A stretch of 64,000 nucleotides of DNA, from NCBI GenBank assembly GCA_037951165.1, contig JBBDHG010000026.1, positions 3,142,501 to 3,206,500 on the forward strand. Direction: 5' to 3'. This document shows, piece by piece, positions 1-10,780 of this stretch (position 1 is the stretch's first letter; the number at the start of each line of letters is the position of its first letter). Origin of the DNA: Lophius americanus (Eukaryota; Chordata; Actinopteri; Lophiiformes; Lophiidae). Both the position numbers and the translations under genes were made by a program. The notes under the pieces were generated by a model that had not been told where the DNA came from, did not search any database, and was given only the letters and a program-made list of their open reading frames with translations.

Positions 1-348
1 CAGGTAACCGAGGCTGAGCACGTGAGGAAAATGAGAATAATAGAGGGGTATGAGGAGTTCTTTGGCCCGAGTGTACCAGAGGATAGTCTTTCTGATAGAT
101 GTATGATGTATGAAGATGATCAAACAATCCTGAAATGCAGAAATTTGATGCTTTAGACCCAAATCGGCCTAAAGGAGTGTTCTGTCCTGACAGCGGGTTG
201 TGCGTGGAACATAAGTGTGGATTCGGGCCAAACCCGTCCGACACTTCCTGAAGGTCCTAGGGATCACCGGTCCAGGCAGAAGAAGGCCCCCAGAGAACTG
301 GCAGATGAGGCAGAGCGAGGGAGTTTTGACTGTGGCTTAAGGGAATAG
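1..348 (+). pseudogene. coding-like, frame-shifted remnant of unknown identity
   Basis: Three consecutive open stretches in two frames read like protein. Positions 1-153 (frame 1) are rich in charged residues, including EGYEEFFGPSVPED, and end at a TAG. Positions 135-248 (frame 3) contain FDALDPNRPKGVFCPDSG and several Cys/His residues, and end at TGA. Positions 250-348 (frame 1 again) give a basic and acidic stretch including RQKKAPRELADEAERG. Composition changes smoothly across the frame switches, as expected of a coding sequence broken by indels. It is cut by the left window edge, so no start can be assigned. I do not recognise the family; it could be a transposon protein, a processed pseudogene or a chance run. 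The evidence is composition only. Confidence 0.3.
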
Positions 349-1309
349 AGGAAAAGTGGGTAAAAACAGGATCGAAACACACACTGGTTCATCTTCCCTC
401 CTCCTCTCAGAGCCAGCGCATTGTGGCCTTGGGACCACATGATGGCGCTGCTGCATCAACTATGGCGACCCATACAATTAAATCAGATGGAAAATATGTG
501 CCTAGAAAATGTAGGTGGGGGTTGTTTTGGGGATTCAGCTCTTCGCCACCCACTGGAGTGAGACCTCTCAGAGGCACTCCGGATGTTTTTCAAAGATGGA
601 TGAAGTGGCATCAACAGATACAACCCTTTGGGTGTTATGATTTTATAGAGTCTTAGTTCTCAAGTGAGACTGAAAAACAGAGGGTGGTAGGGAGAACATC
701 CATATACAGCAGTTCAAAGAGAGCGCTATAGAAAATTACACGTTCAAGGGCAACTTGAAAGGCTGTCTTTTAACGCAACAGTCACACACACTCGCTGCTC
801 TCGGCGCCTCTTCCCTTCTCCCCTCCTGAAAATATTAACCGACCCGAAACGTGGGGTCTAAATCCACGAGGATTACATGGAAGTCTATCCGTGCTAAATG
901 GAAGTTAGTGCACTAATATTCTACACGTGTTGCCAGTAACGGCTTGAAAGAAAGAAATAAAGCTGTAAGAAGATCAAGTGTTTCAAATGAATGCAGCTTT
1001 CTGCTCATTTCACATGAGACTGAATGTTGTGTAATCTGAACCACGGCTGTGAGCCCAGTGACCGGGGCGCCACCTTAAGCAGGCAGCAGTGCTGTGTAAG
1101 TGATGACTGGCCCAGAAGCACTCAGGTGCACCGATTCACTAGACTTCAGTCCTTTCTCAACATTGTTAATGATCATCTTTTCAGTAAAATGGCATGTGCA
1201 GAGTTAAAATAATTGCTGGGTGTACACAGATAATAAGGCTAGTTTTTAGCTCCCACACACCAATAAGCCATAACTTCTCAGCAATCTCAGACATTAGCTC
1301 TTTTGTGGG
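349..1309. other. no recognisable gene
   Basis: A 77-codon open frame at 423-656 follows a pyrimidine-rich stretch ending in CAG (about 393-411), which looks like a splice acceptor, but its product has no recognisable domain. The rest is A+T-rich sequence without an RNA gene or a repeat I can name. Confidence 0.5.
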
Positions 1310-1310
1310 A

Positions 1311-1700
1311 TCAGACAAGTCAGGCTTGCCCTTACTCCCCACCATCTCCCACAGACCCTGTCTCTGGTTCACAGGTTGTCCTTCCTTTAATCACCATGGA
1401 CGTCTAACTTTTGCTGTTCCACCGATGAGCTCCTTTCTAATCCTGACCATCCTCGTCACTCCCAAAGAACATCTGAACATCTTCAACTCTGCTACCTCCA
1501 GCTCTGCCTCGCGACTTTTGATCAGAAAAATACAACCGAGCTGGAGTCACTATCATCTCGTAAACCATTCTCTTCACTCTTGCTGGCACTCTTATGTCAC
1601 AGATAACTCCTGACATCCTTCTCCATCCGCTCGAACCTACACCACACTCTTTCACCCATTCCCCATTGCTCTGAACAAGTGACCCCAAGTTCTTAAACAA
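1311..1700 (-). mobile_element. LINE reverse-transcriptase C-terminal fragment (RTE/Expander-like), degenerate
   Basis: The minus strand of about 1437-1700 reads FKNLGSLVQSNGEW, then GWRRMSGVICDIRVPARVK and VYEMIVTPARLY. These are the ordered landmarks of the domain after the RT palm in a family of fish non-LTR retrotransposons (FKYLGS-x-VQSNGE, then the VICDRRVPARVKGKVYK segment, then RPAMLYG). Past a frame break, the remaining sequence down to about 1311 keeps the RIRNE and GTA pieces of the next segment. The 5' part of the element, the catalytic RT motifs and a 3' tail are missing, so it is a dead fragment. Assignment to the RTE clade is from memory of the motif string; another non-LTR clade is possible. 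Confidence 0.72.
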
Positions 1701-4507
1701 GATAATTAAGATTATTCAGGCTTCACCTGTTGGTGCTCATAATGATACGGCTGATCAATGTATCTCTACATGATTGAAAGGAGAGATTGTTGATTTCATA
1801 CTACTTTTTACTACATTTTTTTTGGAATTTCTGTTTAAACCTGTCTGTGCTCTGTGTGTTATATGGTTAGATTCAGATCTGTTCTCCCGGACCTCCTGTG
1901 TGTCGCCACGGCTTCGCTCCTGACTACAGTCCAAAAGTATGCAATACAGGTGAATGCTGTGCTAGACCTTCACAGCATCCATGCAGGATGCACGGACAGT
2001 CTGAAGGTCAGACACAGCATCACCGCTTCATGGGAGTTGTACCCTCCATCGCCCTGGTGACACCAAATCTGTCAGTCTGAGAGGCCGGTTGCAGTACAGC
2101 CATCTGACACTGGTGTGCGCACTGCAGCTTCCAGTCCACCCTACTCCCATCAGGGTCTACAGTGTAGACTCTACACCAGCCACGGTCAAGTTAGCCAGCA
2201 GAGCCAGACACGATCAGGAAACCAGACCAGTCCGCCTTCAAAATAAAAGTACCCCATGATTTACCACTTATTAAAAATCCCTTAATTATTTGAGGGAATA
2301 AATAAGATCCCGTTTGTGTGTTCTCATCTGGACACAGGAAGATTAAAGGCCTCCTCTGGTAGATACATTAAAACAAGATATTCAAGAGGAATGTATATAA
2401 AGTACACAGAATAATCTATTTTTCAACAGAAAAGAAGCAAATTGAGGGAAAGTTGTGATGCAAATTCAGCGCAGTAAAATATCACAAAGGAAATTAGACC
2501 TATGAAGGAATTATTATAGTAGATGAAGGCGATATCATAGGATTAGCTCATTCATTTGGGATTTCAAGCTCAGAGCAGGGCCATTTATTGACTTTGTGGT
2601 GTTTTCATTTTAATAACAATTGCTTCAGAGCTGCCACCTTCAGCTCAACTAAAGGTTTAGAGCCTGATCCAACACTCTTAAGTCCAACTTGTTGCTTCAG
2701 CTAAAAATAGAAGAGAAATTATTGTCTTAATTGTAATATCAAGTGGAAAAAATTTAACTTTTTCATCTGAAATCCGGAATATTATTTTGATAAAAATGTT
2801 TTCGTGTGAACCATTGGTTGAGAAAGTTTGTTAGAGTAGTGATACTTGCAAATTTAATTCCGCTAAATAACATACCAAAAAAGGTCTTTGATCATTGAAA
2901 TGATCTTATCCAACAGCTCTTCAAACATCTGTTTAACATTATATGGCCTGCTGGTTTAAATCAGTCTTATCAAAGTTAATTTAAAGTTACATTTTTTTTT
3001 AAACTAACTTAGTTATTCTAACTTAATTAGATTTGAAGACAAGCCTTTTACTCATATTTTTCACTTGAAACAAGTAATATTTTGTCAACTGTTTACGTCA
3101 AAAACTTGATTCATCTTTATTTGGAATAAAATAATAAGCTAAAATTATAAACAGATGAAATTCCCTTCCCATTGCAGAAACCTTCAATTGTTGTTTAATA
3201 AATGAGACACTGATGAGTTTGCTCTGTATAATTTGTCTTTATGGAGACATTTGACATAGCAACGATGTCAATCGAGGTTATAACCCTAACCTGTGAACAA
3301 ACATTTCAAAACCTCAGTTTACAATTTTACATGACGTGAATAAAAACACTCCAACAATTATTGTAAAGTACAAACGGTCCTGATATAATTTCTAACTTGT
3401 CTAAAAGTAAGAACCCAAACATGCGGCATTGCCTCTGTGCTGTTTCGTAATGGATCCATGTAGATTAACCTTTGCTGGATTGTCTGCTGCTTTCGTAACT
3501 GGACTGGTGCTGACAGCAAATTTCTCCTCCAGAAGTGACCAGTTGATCATAAAGTGACGAGTATTACGTCATAAAAGGAAACGCACCACGTAAATAACGC
3601 CAAGTGACCGATGTAGCAGATATAGAACTTCTTATTTGGACTAAAAATATGTTGTATGTTTATGAAAACTTGAAAATACAAATCTAACAAATGCAGTTCA
3701 GAAAACACAATCAAGGAAACTCAGCGTTTATTTCCATTCGGCCGTCCAAATTAGACAAAGCAAAAAAAGAAGAAGTACAACCATTGAACATCTGGTTTCA
3801 CAGCTAATTGTGTTAATTTGTAGTAATTTCCTGAATATATTCTGGCAGCTGCGACAGCAAGAATATGCAGCTGCATGTGATGCAATGCAGTTCATAGTAT
3901 TACATTTATATTTGGTCCTAAATCAAATGTGTTGGATTCCTGCTTATGTGACAGCGGTGTAAACAGTCGGATCAGGATCCGTGGGGCTTTTCTCCACTGA
4001 GCCTGTTCACATCAAAGTGTTGGAGGACAAAGTCAGTTATTTTGGATTACACGAAAACCAGCTGGAGAAGAAAAAGAAGGAGAGATACCAACCGGGCAAC
4101 ATGTAGAAACAAATTTAATAAAGAAATGGGAATCTGCCTCAATCAAATCCTGTTTTTGCCTTCTTTGCCTCAGTCTAAGAAGATTACAGGCCGTCACCAC
4201 ACGTCTGTCATCGCGGCAAACAATGCCGAAAAGTAGGCCTACGCTGTCTTTCCCCTCAATAAGGATAAAAACCCAAGAAGCCCCCGATCTCCTGCATTGT
4301 AGGAGCAATTTCGCTGTTTGAACTCCTCAAATTAATTGTGACTCATTGATAACTTCAAACCGTCAGCGGCCCAAAAACTTTTGGAGGTCGAGCTCCATCT
4401 CGTGGCGGAAATATTCAACTGATCTTTGCCAAAACCAATCCAGTTCTTCCTCGCATGGGGGTATAAAATTTGAAAATGACCCATGAAATAGTTTTTTTCT
4501 CATCAGT
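1701..4507. other. A+T-rich sequence without recognisable gene
   Basis: About 1850-2240 is a GC-richer patch with short overlapping open frames but no domain. From about 2640 to 3150 the sequence has short T-rich and A-rich runs typical of fish intergenic repeats. About 3963-4104 holds a 47-codon open stretch without ATG (see findings). No RNA gene or regulatory site stands out. Confidence 0.55.
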
Positions 4508-4605
4508 TTAACCCTCCCTTTGGTCCCGCCGGGTCGCTTTGACCCGAGGGCAGCGTTGGATCGGGGTCCTTCGTGTGAAGAAAACGATCACCTATCACAA
4601 TGTCA

Positions 4606-4770
4606 TTCGAACGGCAATATCTTTCTGTTTCTGTCTGTCTCACTCGCTGTCTCTCTGTCCTTGTCTGTCTCGCCGTCTCTCTCACACACTGTCTCTGTTG
4701 TCTCTGTCTTTGTTTCTATCTCTCTCTCTGTTTCTGTCTATTTGTCCCTCCGTCTCTCTCACGCGCTCCC
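4606..4770 (+). repeat. pyrimidine-rich TCTG/TCTC low-complexity tract
   Basis: About 165 bp of TCTG, TCTC and TTTC repeats on the + strand. It ends in CTCCCCCACAG directly before the piggyBac-like codons, so it has the look of a long polypyrimidine tract before a 3' splice site. It may equally be a simple repeat that expanded inside the element. Confidence 0.8.
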
Positions 4771-4775
4771 CCACA

Positions 4776-4925
4776 GGCCGGTGTCCTTTCCGACAGTACG
4801 TGCCCAGCAAGCCGGGGAAGTACGGGATCAAGTCGTGGGTGTCCTGCGACGCCGTCTCCAGCTACGTGTTGAAGATGCAAGTCTACACCGGGAAACCGAT
4901 CGGCAGCGCCGCGGAGAAGAACCAG
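4776..4925 (+). pseudogene. piggyBac-type (PGBD) transposase fragment
   Basis: Fifty uninterrupted codons read GRCPFRQYVPSKPGKYGIK, then WVSCDAVSSYVLKMQVYTGK, then a segment ending in EKNQ. This is the conserved stretch of the DDE_Tnp_1_7 domain around the FRQY-x-P-x-KP-x-KYGIK block and the D-A-x-SSY...YTGK block, which includes one of the catalytic-domain aspartates (WVSCD). Similarity stops abruptly after EKNQ, where the family continues with a GM/GxxVV-type segment; here the reading frame runs into the subterminal repeat at 4928. The N-terminus, the other acidic residues and the C-terminal cysteine-rich region are absent. It cannot encode a working transposase. The frame is intact and GC-rich, unlike its surroundings. 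Confidence 0.85.
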
Positions 4926-5001
4926 CCGGGTCCCTTTGACCCCGAGGGACACGGGGCGCGCGCCAAGAACGCCAGCAACGCCGGGGCCACGGGAGGGTCA
5001 T

Positions 5002-6845
5002 CACAAAAGATCTACGGACACGCTGGCGGTGGCGGTGGCAATAACAATTCCACATTTCCCCAGCTTATTGGGGATGCCTCGGTTTCTTACATATGCTACT
5101 ATGAACGCCATATAAAAAAAAAAAGACATTCCATATAATTTACTGTAAAAAATGGGCAGCTGTGGTTGCCAGAATTTCCCTCGGAAGAAATATGCTAACC
5201 ATTTATGTCACTGAAAATATATATATCTATTGTTATAATAAAATTACAATTTTATTACAAAAGAAAATACCTTGAAAGCAACAGTATTTTGCAAAAAATA
5301 CACCATATTTCTAACGTCTTAGTTCTGTCGACACGGAGGTATGTTTTTTTTTTTAAAGATTAAAGTTTTTTCCTGTGAAAGCCCCCAATCCCCTGTGAAG
5401 GGGAAGCAATCCCCCTGATTTAACTCCTCAAACAAAATATGCTGTTATATCTGAAAAACACTGTTTTTCATTAAAAAAAAAAAGAGCTCCCAAGTAACGT
5501 ATGATCTATTGGAGTGTAATATGATAGACATGGCATACAAAATAAATATCCTTGAGCAGATTCATAAGCACTGAAGTGCGGCGTGAAGAGGTGAACAGGT
5601 GGCAGTGGCGACGACAATTCTGTAATATCCCCGATTTTTTAAGGATATAATAACAGTTGAAGAGAAAACCGTTTTCTGAGAAGAATGGACAGAAGCTCTA
5701 CATTTATTCTATTAAAAAGCCAGAAGCGCTAAGAAGCCAGAGGTCACTGTTTGCAATTGTCATAGCAGGAAGTATTAAACGTCATTTAGATGCCAGACAG
5801 GGGGCTCTGATCCAGTCTGAGGTGAGGTCTCGGAAAGTAAAGGAGATAAAAACCCGTCTGTACGGGCACTTCACAGCAAAACTACAAACATCCAAGTTCT
5901 CAACGTACACAAGATAAAAACAACAATGTGTGATTTGGCAAATAAAGCAACAGCAATGAAACTCGGTCAGTAGGTCTGATTTTCGTTCAGGTCCCTTTCT
6001 GCTCAGAAGCACCACCACCGTGTCTCAGGAGCCCAGATGGACCTTCAGGTGGCCTGATACCGGGTCTCTACAGATGGAACTGTGAGAAAATGTGCTACTG
6101 AGAGAGAAGAGTGGAGTTTATGACCTTGTCAGAGAATACAAACAAATCCCCACAGTGACCGTTTCCCGGGACTTCTCAATAGTTGGCATCATTTTAAATC
6201 TCTGTTTAAGAGCTGAACCGACCTTAAGCTGCTTCTCCCCTTTGTTTTTTAAAGAGAAGATGTTTGTGCTTCCACCTTACGATAAACTCAATTCAGCCTA
6301 AAAGGGCACGGTTTTGTTTTATATGGATTGAAAAGAATTGATTTACAATGCGAATGTAGAGGCGATGAGTTTTACTGCTGTCTTTATTTGCAGGTTTTAT
6401 AGGTGCCTAACTGTTCAGTCCTGGTCGGGGAAGCAGAGCATAATATTGCTAGACCTCTTGAAATTTGAACTGAATATTTCCACCCTATGAGAAGTTCGAG
6501 GTGAGCAATTCTATAAATCCAAAATCTTTTTTACAAATTCGTCCCTGTGTTGAAGAGGACACAATATGCTGCTATGCAACGTGAATCAACAAGACGACAT
6601 TGTGACGCAGCAGCCTTCATCGCTGCAGATAGCCAAAGCCCGGCTTCCAAACTGCAGCGTGTCAAGCTGTGAGTGGTAATCCACCTTTACACGCATTGAG
6701 TGCAGGATGAACAAACCTTCTCCTTCCTCTTCTGGCTGTTGCCAGATACAGCCATACCAAAATCTAAGTCTTAAACAACAACAGCATTCAATACAAATCG
6801 GGATCGAAGCATGTCATGACTGTGACAAACGAGCAGATGTGATGG
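5002..6845. other. no recognisable gene
   Basis: A+T-rich sequence with several A runs. About 5384-5430 shares a short motif with 4287-4330 and weakly with 21441-21470 (see findings). An 86-codon open frame at 5657-5917 is basic but has no recognisable domain. Confidence 0.55.
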
Positions 6846-6847
6846 CA

Positions 6848-6945
6848 AATCAGCAAGACCCTGAACCCCCACTATGGCCCCCGGGCGCTTCACAGGGGGT
6901 GATCGATGCTCCTCAGGCATGGATTAAATGCACAGAAAAGGCTGT
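6848..6945 (+). mobile_element. SINE 3' body fragment, head missing
   Basis: The stretch starting AGCAAGACCCTGAACCC, through CCCGGGCGCTTCACAGG and on to ATTAAATGCACAGAAAAG, matches the order of segments in the body of the complete minus-strand SINE at 20974-21224 (GAGCAAGACCCTGAAT, GGGCGCTCCACGAGG, GGGTCAAATGCAGAGAAG). The tRNA-like head and the 3' tail are not visible, so it is a truncated or decayed copy in the opposite orientation. Confidence 0.62.
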
Positions 6946-7089
6946 GTTATGGAGCAGTCATCGCGGCTGCCCTATCGGCCGCAGATCCTTTGTTTTAACG
7001 GGATTTCTCAAAATTATTGCATGAAGCATTTTAGATTTTTATACCCACATAGACATGAATTGATTTAGGGATTTGAGGAAAGGTCAATT

Positions 7090-7440
7090 GCACATACCTG
7101 CCACTAGGGGAAGCTTGGTTTCCATGTCTTTCTCAACCATCGCTCGTATTCAGTCCAAAGTCGTTTTAAACGACTCAAGGAGATCCATCTTGTATACATC
7201 ATATCGCACTCTAGCAGTTCTTATTTTTATCACTAGAGGGAGCTTTATAATCAATAACTTCCGAACCGTTGGTCCCATTTGGTCCAAATTAACCTCACAT
7301 GAGCCCCATCAAGGAGAGCTAACTTGTATTTGATTCATATTTCACTCACTAGGAGGATCAAAATGATCGAATCCACATATTAGAGCAGGAGAAACAGGGT
7401 CAATCTTTGATGGAATCAGTTTTTTGCGTATGGTTTTTGA
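7090..7440. repeat. degenerate tandem repeat of about 120-140 bp units
   Basis: The landmark CACTAG followed by GGAAGCTT or GGGAGCTT, then a segment ending in CAAGGAGAxC and CATATTTCACT-like text, recurs about every 130 bases (CACTAGGGGAAGCTT near 7102, CACTAGAGGGAGCTT near 7230, CACTAGGAGGATC near 7346). A related array lies at 59280-59800. Units are diverged and I cannot fix exact boundaries. Confidence 0.5.
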
Positions 7441-9189
7441 GATTTCCATGTAATTATTGTTATGGCTATTGAATATGACATTCTCTTTTCACTCACTGCT
7501 ATACTTCTTCACTGTTTCTACCTACATCAAAAAAAGACATGCGTCTTATCTGCTTCATGCAAAAGGGGGCATGAGTTCACATTGAAAGGCTGTATGTATA
7601 ATGCAAAGTCATTTAGAGAACATATAATAAATCCACAGATGAGAGCAAACTGCCAACATGGTAATAATAGTTGTACTTTCAAATAAAAGGAAGCAGCAAA
7701 ATTACACATGAGACTTTTCAAAAGTACCACAGCAGCGGTGTTTGCTCCACTACCAACAAAAGCTCTGACTGGGAAGTAGAAACTTAATTTCCCCTCATGC
7801 GTAACCAAGGAGAAAAAACCCAGAGTGGTGACACTGACCTAAGTGCACATTAACCTGTAACGACACCTACACACACTGATATAATTACACACAGATAGAG
7901 AGAGAGAGCGATTATAGCCGAGAGTAGGATTACAGTCTTTGACAATTCTGACAAAAATCTTCATTAAATCATGTGAAATGCCAAACATAAGGCTGTTGGT
8001 TCAAATTTGTTTTAGTGGTTTTCATTTATTTATCAGATCATTTGATTTGTTCCTTCACCACCAAATAGGCGAATTGCCTCTTGCACAGAACTTTGACAAC
8101 ATTTTTGATATTATTATTATTATTATTATTATTATGGTTATTCACTTATCTTTACCTGCTTCACACAGATCAGCAACTTCAGCGGATTCAGAAATATTTA
8201 ATAGAATTCCGTGTTTTGATAACCAGCGTTATAACCTGTACTATCGCTGGTAAAGATTCAAACTCCCTGGCACAAGATTCACACACCTGTACTTTACCAT
8301 TGTAGAGGTTGCTATGGTATCAGAAGTCACGACCAGCTAGCGAGCCAGAGGGGTAAACATCTGGATTGAGGGATAGCTAATGCTAACTGTAGCTGGCACC
8401 GCAGCGGTTGATACTGGCCAACTACCTCATGAAATAAATGACAAGTGTGTATTAGTTCAACAAACTGTTAGGCTGTAGCTACATGTCCTCCAGCACTGAG
8501 GCCCAGCTGGGCCGTGTGTCCCCACTTAGTGTGGCTGACCCATTTGCAACTTTTGGAAGTAACGTTGTAGTATCATCGTTACGTAGGCAAAAAATAAAAA
8601 ATCGGATTTCATTTGCTCTGTGACTCCCGATGGAGCTCAGCATTGAATTCTACTACTGCTGTGTAGTGTAGATGTGAAAAAGATGGACTTTTGGCTGTCT
8701 CAGGTGGAGCTTCGCCCCAGTTAACAACTGTTAATCAGACATCGTCCTCTTTGAGGTGTCAAGACTGATACCTAAATTGTCAGATTCTGTGTTTTACACA
8801 TTAAAATGACAACCTGTCTGCACAAACATCAATGAAACGAAATAAATTCTTACGTAAAAAGACATGGCTACGTTTAAAGACATGTTCTGTGCTGGTTTTG
8901 ACTCTTTATATATATGTGTTTTAAATATGGCTTCACCCTCTACCTATTTTCCCACCTGTTGCTATTTTTTTTTAATATGATCTATGGCAAAACTAGAAAA
9001 ATACATTTGATCATAAAGATCATAACTATAAGTTAGAAAGAAAATAGCAGTAATACAATTATTAGTAATATAAAAGCATACATTACAAAGCTCCAATGGG
9101 CATGTCACCACAGAGTAGAAATAGAACATTTTTGGCAGGTAAAATCCGATCTGACGCTATTTTTCCTGCAAAGTGAACGTTGCCTTACA
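7441..9189. other. no recognisable gene; region upstream of CpG-rich block
   Basis: A+T-rich sequence with a microsatellite at 8110-8135. No open frame has a recognisable product. If the CpG block at 9190 is a promoter, this is its upstream flank. I see no convincing TATA box close to the candidate exon; TTTATATATATG at about 8900 is some 300 bases too far upstream. Confidence 0.5.
8110..8135 (+). repeat. (ATT)n microsatellite
   Basis: About 26 bases of uninterrupted ATT repeats. Confidence 0.95.
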
Positions 9190-9780
9190 AACTACACACG
9201 CTCTTAATTTGAAAGGTCGACATCGGAAGTGGAGTCCCGTCTCTCGCTCTGGCGTTGACACCAGCACAGAGCAGCATCGACTGCCGTTTCAACAGACACC
9301 AGCTCCCCCAGTTCCTGTTACCGCCGCTGCCGTTCCACTCCGATTTCTGGAGCGACAAACTTCGCGGCAAAGCCAGCCTCTGACGCCCGCTCGGATGCCG
9401 CTGGGAGCCGGTGTATCACGCGGAGGTAGGTGACACCAACCCCGCTGCCCGACGGAAATGCAGGCAGCGCTCATCTCATTTATTTCTCTGTTTCATCCCG
9501 GCCTGTTGACTGCGTCGCTGCTGAGCTCTCGGTGACCGACTAGCGGTCACGGCAAGTTAGGGAGGGATTCCTAGTCCCGTTATTTGAACGCTGAACGTTT
9601 CCTCTATTACCCAGAAGGATGTTGCCTCAACATTCCGCCTTACGGTACATCCCCTCCAACCGGCCCGCGCTCTTCTTTGTTGGTTACCGGAGGAGTGAGC
9701 GTCTCCTGAACAACCCCGTGATCCGGAGACCCCCTTAAATACCACAGAATTACCTGAACCCGAGGAGTTAAAGTGGTTAT
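9190..9780 (+). promoter_or_regulatory. candidate CpG-island promoter
   Basis: CpG dinucleotides are frequent here (for example CGCCGCTGCCG near 9321, CGCCCGCTCGG near 9384, GCGTCGCTG near 9513), while the surrounding tens of kilobases are A+T-rich and CpG-poor. CGGAAGTG at 9224-9231 is a good ETS/GABP core, a common element of TATA-less CpG-island promoters. The block flanks a consensus splice donor at 9425/9426. Together these suggest a transcription start on the + strand near 9200. This is inference from composition and two motifs; a CpG-rich transposon relic is the main alternative. Confidence 0.5.
9200..9425 (+). other. candidate 5' exon of a gene extending rightward
   Basis: The stretch ends in GAG followed by GTAGGT (intron from 9426), a strong match to the 5' splice consensus, inside the CpG-rich block. 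The only in-frame ATG close to the donor is at 9395-9397, with a weak start context (C at -3 and C at +4). It would give about ten codons before the splice. A noncoding first exon is therefore at least as likely. The frame is open from about 9173 through the donor, but without an ATG at its beginning. I found no convincing second exon downstream, so the gene cannot be named. The left boundary is approximate. Confidence 0.38.
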
Positions 9781-9796
9781 TATGGGATGCTTTTCT

Positions 9797-9832
9797 GGCT
9801 ACATGCAGCACCATAGCCTGGTGCATGTAGCC
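9797..9832. repeat. perfect 11-bp inverted repeat (hairpin)
   Basis: GGCTACATGCA at 9797-9807 pairs with TGCATGTAGCC at 9822-9832. An inner CACCA/TGGTG pairing is possible if a three-base bulge is allowed. It lies just right of the CpG-rich block. Confidence 0.75.
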
Positions 9833-10780
9833 TGTAAGCTAGCTGCCCGTCTGTGTGCGTTTGTTTGTTTGTCGTGCGCGTCGCTAACGGGAGTTCTGGG
9901 CACATCATCAGATCAGAGACTGCAGACGCATGACGCGGGTGTTAAGCGTGTCCCCTCCAGCCTCTTGCATCATAGCGTGGCGTGTCTGTGGATCAGACAA
10001 AACCTGTGTTGTGCGACCAATGATGATGAATGATTTTTGTAATAATCGCCATGGCCAGGCGTGCATTTGTTTTCACTCTCTGGAGGTGTGGTTAATGGAT
10101 AATAAGGCCTTTTGACGACTCATCTGTGGTTGTTCTGCATCACAGCAGGATGGAGGGAGCCAGCAGGATGATGTCTGCCTCCACACCGCTCATTATAATA
10201 TAGATGGCAGCACCCACATGCACACAGACAGTGGATGTGGATCTGTGTTCACTCTAGCTCATCTAATGGAGTTCTGCATCAGGGCTTGTAAGGCTAGAGG
10301 TTTAACTGGCTCACTCATTACAAACTTTTTTTAGAGCTACATTTTTCATCCAAATACCCCCCTGATGAGAGCAAAACATGATTGTTAGGAAGCAATTCCT
10401 ATATAAAGATATTCTAAACACCGACGAGTGAAGTCAGAGTAACCTTGATTATCTCGGTACCGGCATGCAGCTGTCAGTGGGTGGGCTAAATAAGCAGAAG
10501 GTGGGCAGTTTGTCCCGAAGTTGATGTGTTGGACGCAGGAAAAAGTGACAAGCATAAGAATCTTAGTAACTTTTTGAAGAGCTATAGTGTGATGACTGTG
10601 TTGGGTATTTTCAGTCTGCAGTTGTTTATACCTAACAAAGTGATCTTAAAAAAAAAGGTATCTGGGTAACTGACAATAATGTCATGGATTCCACGACTCA
10701 CTGATGCATGTGGGGGAGAATGGTCTATGGTGGCCCGATTCCATAAGGGAACTACCGTAGCACAACACCCAGTGGATCTC
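9833..10780. other. no recognisable gene
   Basis: Ordinary intronic or intergenic sequence. Short open frames at 9773-10115 have no recognisable domain. Confidence 0.55.

Larger units (their letters stand above)
4508..5001 (+). mobile_element. short piggyBac-like element, internally deleted
   Basis: The left end is TTAA at 4508-4511 followed by CCCTCCC. TTAA is the piggyBac target site and the TIRs of this superfamily commonly start with CCC. At 4991-4997 the mirror GGGAGGG is followed by TCAT, one change away from an intact right-hand TTAA. A subterminal motif, GGGTC then CTTTGACCC, occurs at 4531-4545 and again as GGGTCCCTTTGACCC at 4928-4942. Between the ends lie a pyrimidine-rich tract and a transposase fragment. 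The total of about 490 bp is far below an autonomous element of over 2 kb. The right end is inferred from a short match and could be wrong by tens of bases. Confidence 0.65.

Noticed and set aside
4539..5138. 199-codon frame through the piggyBac region as an intact gene
   Set aside because: Only codons at 4776-4925 resemble piggyBac. The N-terminal part is a pyrimidine repeat and the C-terminal part is subterminal repeat and unrelated sequence.
9173..9433. 86-codon frame through the CpG block as a coding exon from its first codon
   Set aside because: It starts at a GTG rather than an ATG, and the only ATG near the donor has a weak context. A noncoding exon is at least as likely.
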